48,396 nt of DNA, taken from assembly GCF_001544515.1 (NCBI RefSeq), contig NZ_FCOL02000042.1, positions 1-48,396 on the forward strand, given 5' to 3'. Both the position numbers and the translations under genes were made by a program. The DNA is from Caballeronia terrestris. Its GTDB lineage: Bacteria; Pseudomonadota; Gammaproteobacteria; Burkholderiales; Burkholderiaceae. The notes under the pieces are model-generated. The model saw only the letters and a program-made list of their open reading frames with translations. It did not search any database and was not told the origin of the DNA. Positions 1 through 6,088 of the stretch are shown here, one piece after another. Positions within the stretch are counted from its first letter, which is position 1. Each line of letters begins with the position of its first letter.

Positions 1-342
1 GTGCACCCCACGTCTGAGCGCGTAGCGCGAGGACGGATGTATGACTGCTGCACCTGTCCGGTGTACTGCGAGTTGCCGCAGTGGGTCCGCGAGCCAAGCC
101 CGGTTCCGCCGTGAGGGCGACACTTACTCTCCAGCGCCAATCCGTTTTTATGCGAGTGAGGGTTGGTTAGCTTTGGCGGTGGGAAGCTGCTTTCTTTGCT
201 TACTTTCTTTGCAGCAGCAAAGAAAGTGAGTCCCGCCCCGGACAGGGGCAGAGCAAATAGACCGCTAAGAAAGCAAGTTCCATCGAAGCGCAGCAACATC
301 AAACGGCGTACACAAACCCCCGAGCGAAGTGCAAACGCAGCC
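1..342. repeat. gene-free edge with a TTTCTTTGC repeat element
   Basis: No convincing coding frame is visible here. The notable part is about 155-260. It holds two tandem copies of CTTTCTTTGC/ACTTTCTTTGC (190-212), and the second forms a perfect 11-bp hairpin: arm 202-212, loop AGCA, arm 217-227. A GC-rich tail with GACAGGGGCA follows. From memory, similar TTTCTTTGC hairpins next to CCCGCACAGGGGCA-like sequence recur many times in Paraburkholderia and Caballeronia genomes, so I call it a dispersed intergenic repeat; that is recollection, not a search. The first 150 bases show nothing I can name. Open frames crossing this stretch lack family resemblance. Confidence 0.5.
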
Positions 343-669
343 TCACTCCACGACAATGGTCCCCATCATCTGCGGATGCATCGAACAAAAATAGTGGTAA
401 GTCCCCGGTTTGGCGAAGACGAACGAGTACGACTGATCCGTATCCATCGGGTCCGACTTGAACGATCTCGGCGTAGCCGCATCGACGGTCGTATGGATCA
501 TGTCATCGCGATTGACCCAAGTTACCTTAGTCCCCGCCGACACGCGCAATGTCGGTGGATTGAAAGCGAAGTTATCGATGTGAATCGTCGCATCGGCGGC
601 CCGAGCGGGCGCACTGCTGAACAGCACGAGCGCCGTGAAAACCGCAAGCAAAGTCGCACGTTTCATCAT
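343..669 (-). CDS. small periplasmic cupredoxin (plastocyanin/amicyanin-like)
   Basis: A 108-residue secreted blue-copper-type protein. Residues 1-25 form a signal peptide ending in APARA. The rest is one cupredoxin domain with the type-1 copper ligands in the expected order: His59 (DDMIHTT), then Cys95, His98 and Met101 or Met102 in YHYFCSMHPQMMG. Such proteins carry single electrons or bind copper in the periplasm. I chose ATG 669 because GGGAG lies 7 bases before it; GTG 675 and ATG 666 fit worse. The start sits 2 bases beyond the stop of the metallophosphoesterase, so the two are very likely one translationally coupled operon. Redox partner unknown. Confidence 0.88.
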   Translation of the reverse strand: MMKRATLLAVFTALVLFSSAPARAADATIHIDNFAFNPPTLRVSAGTKVTWVNRDDMIHTTVDAATPRSFKSDPMDTDQSYSFVFAKPGTYHYFCSMHPQMMGTIVVE

Positions 670-671
670 GA

Positions 672-1640
672 TCACGCTCCCAGCGTTGTATCGACGATCG
701 CCAGCTCGCCACGGCCGGGCACATAATTGACCGACCGCAGCCCGAGCATCGAACGCAGCTTGTCTGCAGGCACTTTCATCGGCCCAGGCCCTGCCGCCGT
801 GCCCGGCGCGGGCTGCGGAAACGCCGTCGACAACGCCGAATAGAAGCTCAAGTTGCCTTCTACTTTCTGCGCCACCTGATGTACGTGGCCATTGAGAACC
901 GTCACCGACCCGAAGCGCTTCAGATAAACCAGCGCTCGTGCGCTGTCATCCGTGCCCCAACCCCATTGCGGATACAGCGACCACAGCGGAATGTGCGCAA
1001 ACACGACGATCGGCGTGCTGCTCGACTTTCCTTCGAGATCGCGCCTGAGCCATTCGAGTTGCTCGTCGCCGAGAAAGCCGAGGCCGCCGCCCTTCAGGTC
1101 GATCACGTTCACGAGACCGACGAAATGCACGCCGCCCTGGTCGAAGCTGTACCACTTCGTGCCGCCGTTCTGCTTCGAAAAGCGCTCGAAATACGGATCG
1201 CCATTGTCGACGAGCACGTCGTGTTCGCCCGGCACGTAGTGCACGTCGAGACCGGCGCCGTCGATGATCTTCGCGGCCGTATCGAATTCGGCCGGTTTCG
1301 ACAAGTGCGTGATGTCACCGGTGTGGATCATGAACGCGGGCCGCTGCGGCATCGCGCGGACGCGGCCGATGGCGTCGGCGAGCGTGCTCGTCGGCTCCGT
1401 GTTCGGGTCCTTTGCGAAGCCGATGTGGCTGTCGCTGATCTGCACGAAGCTAAATGCGCGGCTGTCGGCGGTCGCGGCCTCGGCGCCGCCGATGAGCCGC
1501 GAGCCCGGAATGCCGCCGCTCAACGTCCACACGACGCCCGCGCCCGCCCACGCCATGCACGTGAGCGCCGTGCGGCGGCGCTGGCCGTGCGCGCTGAGTT
1601 CTTCGTCCGCGCCTGGGACGCGGGGTGTATCGTCGGTCAT
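672..1640 (-). CDS. exported metallophosphoesterase (calcineurin-like)
   Basis: A 322-residue calcineurin-like phosphoesterase. The N-terminus carries an Arg cluster (residues 21-23, RRRTALT) before a hydrophobic stretch, which suggests Tat export; the metallophosphatase domain begins near residue 62. Metal-site motifs run in order: DSH (about 70-72), HTGDITH, GEHD, FAHIP and NGHVH. The third motif is normally GNHD, so Asn is replaced by Glu. The substrate (phosphomonoester, cyclic nucleotide or lipid head group) cannot be read from sequence. ATG 1640 is preceded by GAGGAGAA; the open frame upstream of it has no family resemblance. First gene of an operon with the cupredoxin, divergent from the ECF sigma gene. 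Confidence 0.87.
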   Translation of the reverse strand: MTDDTPRVPGADEELSAHGQRRRTALTCMAWAGAGVVWTLSGGIPGSRLIGGAEAATADSRAFSFVQISDSHIGFAKDPNTEPTSTLADAIGRVRAMPQRPAFMIHTGDITHLSKPAEFDTAAKIIDGAGLDVHYVPGEHDVLVDNGDPYFERFSKQNGGTKWYSFDQGGVHFVGLVNVIDLKGGGLGFLGDEQLEWLRRDLEGKSSSTPIVVFAHIPLWSLYPQWGWGTDDSARALVYLKRFGSVTVLNGHVHQVAQKVEGNLSFYSALSTAFPQPAPGTAAGPGPMKVPADKLRSMLGLRSVNYVPGRGELAIVDTTLGA

Positions 1641-1746
1641 GTCTGTTCTCCTCGAAGCGGGCTGCAACAATGAAATGTGGGGCTCGTGCACGCAGCATCG
1701 GCACGAGGGAGCCGTCTCGAGCGAGACGTGCGGCATCCGTCCATCG

Positions 1747-1831
1747 AACCATCGGCGGGACGCGCTTATTCCGGATTTATTTTTTGCATCGGCGATGAAA
1801 ATCGGGAATAAAGCAGGCGCGGCAGCAGTAT
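1747..1831. promoter_or_regulatory. mirror-image ECF-type promoter pair between metallophosphoesterase and sigma genes
   Basis: On the plus strand GGAATAA (1805-1811) is followed after exactly 16 bases by GTAT (1828-1831). On the minus strand GGAATAA (complement of 1766-1772) is followed after exactly 16 bases by GTTC. GGAAT-like -35 elements with about 16-base spacers are typical of ECF sigma promoters. The pair points outward toward the sigma/anti-sigma genes and the metallophosphoesterase/cupredoxin genes, which suggests one sigma drives both. Sequence match seen; function inferred. Confidence 0.55.
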
Positions 1832-1906
1832 TTATCGATGAGAACGCGCGGCACGCTACGCGTCGCGCCGTCCGATGAACATGCTTGGCGACCGGAGAGC
1901 CGCGCG

Positions 1907-2560
1907 ATGTGGCATCAGAAATCCGCGCAGGAGAAGGACGCGAAGCCGGCGCGCTTCGAAGCGGCGTTGCTGCCGCATATCGACGCCGCGTACAACCTCG
2001 CACGCTGGCTGACCGGCAGTCCAAGCGATGCCGACGATGTCGTGCAGGAAGCGTTTCTGCGCGCGTTCCGCTTCTTCGATGGCTTCGAAGGAGAGGAAGC
2101 GGCGAACGCGCGCGCGTGGCTGCTGCGTATCGTGCGCAATACGTGGTACACGGAATGGCGCCGTCGTATGCACAAGGCGGACAGCGTCTCCTACGACGAC
2201 GAGTTGCACGCCGACGACCCGCTGCCTGGCTGGATCGACGACTCGGGGAACGATCCGGAGACGCTCGCTGTCAGGCGCGACGAGATCCATCTGATTCATC
2301 ACGCGCTGGAGGCGCTGCCGGTAGCGTATCGGGAGGTGCTCGTGCTGCGCGAACTGGAGGACATGAGTTATCGCGACGTCGCGGCGGTCATCGGCGTGCC
2401 GATCGGCACGGTGATGTCGCGGCTTTCGCGTGCACGGCCCTTGCTTGCCGCGGCAGTGCGCGCGGCGCAGGGTGCGGCAGGAGAACGGCCGGGTGTCAGG
2501 CTCGTAAAAAAACCATCGGCGGGATCGGCCGAATCGGGGGAATCGCGCAATGGACAATGA
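1907..2560 (+). CDS. ECF-family RNA polymerase sigma factor
   Basis: A 217-residue sigma-70-family factor of the extracytoplasmic-function group, with only regions 2 and 4. Region 2 is clear around DADDVVQEAFLRAFRF and the following WLLRIVRNTWY segment. Region 4 is clear from ALEALPVAYREVLVLRELE through the helix-turn-helix IGVPIGTVMSRLSRAR. The start at ATG 1907 has GGAGAG 7 bases upstream and puts region 2 at the usual distance; the frame opens at 1838, but those 23 extra codons look non-coding. Its last 11 bases overlap the anti-sigma start, a coupling usual for such pairs. A GGAATAA-N16-GTAT motif upstream suggests autoregulation. Confidence 0.93.
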   Translation: MWHQKSAQEKDAKPARFEAALLPHIDAAYNLARWLTGSPSDADDVVQEAFLRAFRFFDGFEGEEAANARAWLLRIVRNTWYTEWRRRMHKADSVSYDDELHADDPLPGWIDDSGNDPETLAVRRDEIHLIHHALEALPVAYREVLVLRELEDMSYRDVAAVIGVPIGTVMSRLSRARPLLAAAVRAAQGAAGERPGVRLVKKPSAGSAESGESRNGQ

Positions 2561-3254
2561 CAACGACATCGCGTCGCTCGGTACGAGACTGCGCGACGGC
2601 TCGCTCTACGAGCGGGCACCGGACCACCTGCGCGCGCAAGTGCTCACGCGCATCTGGAATGAGGCGCCGCCCGCGCTCCCGGCCCGCGCGCGCTCGCGCT
2701 GGACGTGGCCCGCCTGGAGCATGCCGTGGCAGTTCGCCGGCGGCGGGCTGGCGGGTGGTGCGCTCTGCGCGCTTATCTTCACCGCCGTGCTCACGTTCCA
2801 GCGCCCGGCACCCACGGACCCCATCGCGCAGGAGATCGTGTCGAGCCACGTCCGCGCGCTGCTTTCGACGCGCACGATCGACGTCGAATCGAGCGACAAG
2901 CACACGGTGAAGCCGTGGTTCAACGGACGCATCGACTACGCGCCGCCCGTGGTCGATCCGGCGACGCCGGGATTCGCGCTCGTCGGGGGACGGCTCGACT
3001 ACGTGGGGCATCGGCCGGTCGCGGTGCTGGTGTACCACTACCTGAAGCATCCGATCGACGTCTACGTGTTCCCGGACAACAGCCGTGCGCCGAACGCCCC
3101 GTCGAAGCCGACCACCGCCGTCACGCAATCCGACGACGGTTACGGCCTTGCGAACTGGCACAGCAACGGCATGAGCTACTGGGCGGTGAGCGACGCGTCC
3201 ACTTCGGTGCTGCACCAATTCGCGCAGGCGCTCCAGGCGGACGAGGCGCGTTGA
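2550..3254 (+). CDS. membrane anti-sigma factor
   Basis: A 234-residue single-pass membrane protein: a short cytoplasmic N-terminus of about 60 residues, one membrane segment (about 62-83), then a periplasmic domain of about 150 residues. It overlaps the sigma gene by 11 bases, the standard position of a cognate anti-sigma. No HxxxCxxC zinc motif is present in the N-terminus, so it is not a ZAS-type anti-sigma. The periplasmic part has a patterned core (WFNGRIDYAPPV and LVGGRLDY) that I recall from other beta-proteobacterial anti-sigma factors, and it may sense the signal. The neighbouring exported copper protein and phosphoesterase suggest an envelope or metal/redox cue; that is inference. 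Confidence 0.82.
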   Translation: MDNDNDIASLGTRLRDGSLYERAPDHLRAQVLTRIWNEAPPALPARARSRWTWPAWSMPWQFAGGGLAGGALCALIFTAVLTFQRPAPTDPIAQEIVSSHVRALLSTRTIDVESSDKHTVKPWFNGRIDYAPPVVDPATPGFALVGGRLDYVGHRPVAVLVYHYLKHPIDVYVFPDNSRAPNAPSKPTTAVTQSDDGYGLANWHSNGMSYWAVSDASTSVLHQFAQALQADEAR

Positions 3255-3400
3255 GGGCGCCCAGGCTCCATCGGCATAGCGATTGCTGCACAAGCTGTGC
3301 CGCAGCGAACCCGGATGGCGTCGCGGCACGCCCGAAGGCCAGCGGCTGGCGGACGTCGACGAAACGTGCATCCGTCCCGAACGACTGAATGGAGCGCCGC

Positions 3401-3592
3401 ATGGACAATACGTCGAAGGACGAAGAAATTCGCAGGAAAGCGTACGAACTTTGGGAAGAGGCCGGGAGCCCGGAAGGACGCTCCGAAGAGTTCTGGGAAC
3501 AGGCGCGTGCGGCAGTGGGCGACGATGCGGAACCCGTGTCGTCGGATCAAAGCGATACCGGACCCGCCGGCGAGGTCCTGACGAAGACGTGA
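3401..3592 (+). CDS. DUF2934 small protein
   Basis: A 63-residue acidic protein. The first 35 residues match the short DUF2934 signature: an IRRKAYELWEEAG helix followed by a gap and EEFWEQA. Members are small cytoplasmic proteins of unknown function, frequent in rhizobia and Burkholderia. I prefer ATG 3401 over the in-frame ATG 3389 because GGAG at 3391-3394 sits 6 bases before it. The C-terminal 25 residues look disordered. It stands alone between the anti-sigma gene and a terminator. Confidence 0.8.
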   Translation: MDNTSKDEEIRRKAYELWEEAGSPEGRSEEFWEQARAAVGDDAEPVSSDQSDTGPAGEVLTKT

Positions 3593-3686
3593 CACGCATC
3601 GCGCGGACGCCGCGCATCGCATCGCCTGAGACGCGCACCCCGCAGTGCACGAAGAAGCGCCTTCGCTCGAATGAATCCGATCAAGC

Positions 3687-3720
3687 AAAAGCGGCGACTC
3701 CCGGTGGACTCGCCGCTTTT
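3687..3720. terminator. bidirectional intrinsic terminator
   Basis: A perfect 11-bp stem (AAAAGCGGCGA at 3687-3697 with TCGCCGCTTTT at 3710-3720) and a 12-base loop. The right arm ends in TTTT and the left begins with AAAA, so it can work in both directions. It closes the DUF2934 transcript. Confidence 0.8.
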
Positions 3721-3740
3721 CCAATGTGCGTCAGCGCTCC

Positions 3741-3888
3741 CTACACTCGGGTAACTCCGAATATTGTCTGATTCTTACAATTTCTACACTCGGACACCGA
3801 TAAGTATTGAACAAACGTTCGGATTAAAAAAGCGACAGGCAGCGAGTGATGCGACCGCATTACGCTGTAATCGATTCATGCGACGGAG
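3741..3888 (+). promoter_or_regulatory. leader/promoter region of the branched-chain-type ABC operon
   Basis: This AT-richer stretch fills the gap before the binding-protein gene. It contains a 10-base direct repeat CTACACTCGG (3741-3750 and 3784-3793) and a perfect inverted repeat ATTAC-GCT-GTAAT (3859-3871). The ribosome binding site GGAG is at 3885-3888. I cannot place a confident -35/-10 pair. The repeats are candidate regulator sites. Confidence 0.4.
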
Positions 3889-3897
3889 ACTGAAAAC

Positions 3898-5112
3898 ATG
3901 GGTATCAAACTGAAGCTCATCGCGGGTGCGCTCGCGTTCGGCATGTTCGCCTCGGCCTTTGCTGCCGACCCGATCAAGATCGGCGTCGACGGCCCGTTCA
4001 CCGGCGGTTCTTCGTCGATGGGCGTGAGCATGCGCGACGGCGTGCGTCTCGCGACCGCCGAAATCAACAAGGCGGGCGGCGTGCTCGGCCGGCAGATCGT
4101 GCTCGTCGAACGCGACGATGAAGCGAAGAACGAACGCGGCGTGCAGATCGCGCAGGAGCTGATCAACAAGGAGAAGGTCGTCGCGGTGGTCGGCTACATC
4201 AACACGGGTGTCGCGCTCGCGTCGCAGCGCTTCTTCCAGGAAGCGAAGGTGCCGGTCTTCAACAACGTCGCGACGGGCACCGTCATCACGCGTCAATTCG
4301 ACGACCAGCCCGACAACTACGTCTTCCGCAATTCCGCCGCCGACCGCATCCAGGCGCCGATGATCGTCGAAGAAGCCGTCACGAAGCGCGGCTTCAAGAA
4401 GGTTGCGATCCTCGCCGATTCGACCAACTACGGCCAGCTCGGCCGCGAGGATCTGGAAAAGGCGCTGTCGGCGAAGGGCGTGAAGCCGGTGGCCGTCGAG
4501 AAGTTCAACATCAAGGACGTCGACATGACGGCCCAGTTGCTGAAGGCGAAGGAAGCGGGCGCCGAAGCCGTGCTGACCTACGGCATCGGACCGGAACTCG
4601 CGCAGATCGCGAACGGCATGGCGAAGCTCGGCTGGAAGGTGCCGCTCGTCGGCAGCTGGACGCTCTCGATGGCGAACTACATCGACAACGCCGGCGCGAA
4701 CGGCGAAGGCGCGCGCATGCCGCAGACCTTCATCCAGGAAGAAAATACGCCCAAGCGCAAGGCGTTCATCGAAGCCTATCTGAAAGAGTTCAAGCCGAAG
4801 AACAACCGCATCGATTCGCCGGTGTCGGCGGCACAAGGCTATGACTCCATCTACCTGCTCGCAGCGGCGATCACGCAGGCCAACTCGACCGAAGGGCCGA
4901 AGATCCGCGCGGCGCTCGAGAGCCTGAACACGAAAGTGGAAGGCGTCGTGATGGTCTACGACAAGCCGTTCACGAAGGGCGATCACGATGCGATCAGCCC
5001 GAACGTGCCGGTCGTCGGCGAAGTGAAGGGCGGCCGCGTGGTCTACGCGTACGACACGGACAAGAAGGGCGGCAGCACGCTGCGCGCCAAGCAGTCGACC
5101 GCCTCCAACTAA
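3898..5112 (+). CDS. branched-chain amino acid-type ABC transporter substrate-binding protein
   Basis: A 404-residue periplasmic binding protein of the LivJ/LivK family. A signal peptide of about 22 residues ends in FASAFA before ADPIKIG. The mature protein has the typical type-I fold signature: GVDGPFTGGSSSMGVSMRDG near the start and the GVQIAQELINKEKVVAVVG segment. It captures the ligand for the permease encoded downstream. The ligand may be a branched-chain amino acid, an amide, or an aromatic or other small acid; sequence alone does not decide. It is followed by a hairpin and then livH, a layout that often gives more binding protein than permease. Confidence 0.92.
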   Translation: MGIKLKLIAGALAFGMFASAFAADPIKIGVDGPFTGGSSSMGVSMRDGVRLATAEINKAGGVLGRQIVLVERDDEAKNERGVQIAQELINKEKVVAVVGYINTGVALASQRFFQEAKVPVFNNVATGTVITRQFDDQPDNYVFRNSAADRIQAPMIVEEAVTKRGFKKVAILADSTNYGQLGREDLEKALSAKGVKPVAVEKFNIKDVDMTAQLLKAKEAGAEAVLTYGIGPELAQIANGMAKLGWKVPLVGSWTLSMANYIDNAGANGEGARMPQTFIQEENTPKRKAFIEAYLKEFKPKNNRIDSPVSAAQGYDSIYLLAAAITQANSTEGPKIRAALESLNTKVEGVVMVYDKPFTKGDHDAISPNVPVVGEVKGGRVVYAYDTDKKGGSTLRAKQSTASN

Positions 5113-5133
5113 GGCGTTCTTCGTGCATGTTGG

Positions 5134-5163
5134 AGCCGCGCCCGCCTGATGGCGGGGGCGGCT
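5134..5163 (+). terminator. intercistronic hairpin after the binding-protein gene
   Basis: A 13-bp GC-rich stem with one mismatch (5134-5146 with 5151-5163), loop TGAT, followed by TTGCTTTG. It sits between the binding-protein stop and livH. It probably acts as a partial terminator or as an RNA-stabilising 3' end that lets the first gene be expressed more strongly than the rest. Confidence 0.6.
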
Positions 5164-5205
5164 TTGCTTTGTTGTCTGACCGTTCGAACCGTAGGCGACT
5201 CGACG

Positions 5206-6081
5206 ATGGCCATCCTTCTACAGCTTGTGTATAGCGGCATCGCGCTCGGCATGATCTACGCCGTGATCGCGTTCGGCTATCAACTCACCTTCGCCACTTC
5301 CGGCACGCTCAACTTCGGCCAGGGCGATGCGCTGATGCTCGGCGCGCTCGTCGGCCTCACGCTCGTCACGATGGGCGTGAACTACTGGCTCATGATTCCG
5401 CTCGTGTGCCTCTTCGGTCTCGCGCAGGGCGCGTTCGTCGAACGCATCGGCGTGCGGCCCGCGATCAAGATCAAATCCGAATTCGGCTGGATCATGTCGA
5501 CGATCGCGCTCGGCATCATCTTCAAGAACGTCGCGGAAAACGTCTGGGGCCGCGACGACCTGCGCTTTCCTTCGCCGCTGCCCGAGGCGCCGATCAAGGT
5601 GTTCGGCGCGAATGTGCTGCCGATGGAACTGCTCGTCGTGGGCGGCGCGCTCGTGATGATGCTTGCCGTCGAGTTCTTCAATCGCAAGACGATCTTCGGC
5701 AAGGCCGTGGTCGCGACCGCGAACGATCGCGATGCGGCTTCGCTGATGGGCATCAATACCGGCCTCGTGATCACGTTTTCGTATGCGCTTTCATCGTTGA
5801 CGGCCGCGTTCGCGGGCGTGCTGATCGCGCCGCTCACGCTGACCGGCGCAACGATGGGCGCGGTGCTCGGCCTCAAGGCGTTCGCGGTGGCGATCATCGG
5901 CGGGTTGTCGAGCGGGATGGGGATCATCGTGGGCGGGATGATCCTCGGCATCGCGGAGACGACGACCGGGTTCTATATTTCGACCGGCTACAAGGACGTA
6001 CCGGGACTCGTGCTGCTGTTGATCGTGCTGGCGATGAAGCCTGCCGGTCTCTTCGGCAAGACTGCCATCAAGAAAGTCTGA
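5206..6081 (+). CDS. livH: branched-chain amino acid-type ABC permease LivH
   Basis: A 291-residue inner-membrane permease with the LivH features: an N-terminal QLVYSGIALGMIYAVIAFGY segment, then SGTLNFGQGDALMLGA and about eight hydrophobic segments. The coupling region is ATANDRDAASLMGINTG. I start at ATG 5206, which begins with the family-typical MAILLQLVYSG. The frame is open from 5149, but that part lies in the hairpin leader and is GC-odd. It pairs with the LivM half of the next gene. The symbol is by family; the transported compound is unproven. Confidence 0.92.
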   Translation: MAILLQLVYSGIALGMIYAVIAFGYQLTFATSGTLNFGQGDALMLGALVGLTLVTMGVNYWLMIPLVCLFGLAQGAFVERIGVRPAIKIKSEFGWIMSTIALGIIFKNVAENVWGRDDLRFPSPLPEAPIKVFGANVLPMELLVVGGALVMMLAVEFFNRKTIFGKAVVATANDRDAASLMGINTGLVITFSYALSSLTAAFAGVLIAPLTLTGATMGAVLGLKAFAVAIIGGLSSGMGIIVGGMILGIAETTTGFYISTGYKDVPGLVLLLIVLAMKPAGLFGKTAIKKV

Positions 6082-6088
6082 GGCTACC

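Noticed and set aside
163..726. A plus-strand open frame overlapping the cupredoxin
   Set aside because: The minus strand gives a complete cupredoxin with signal peptide and copper ligands. The plus frame begins in the repeat element and has no domain.
5149..5205. An earlier GTG/ATG-like start for livH at 5149
   Set aside because: These codons lie in the intercistronic hairpin, and the family-typical N-terminus begins at 5206.
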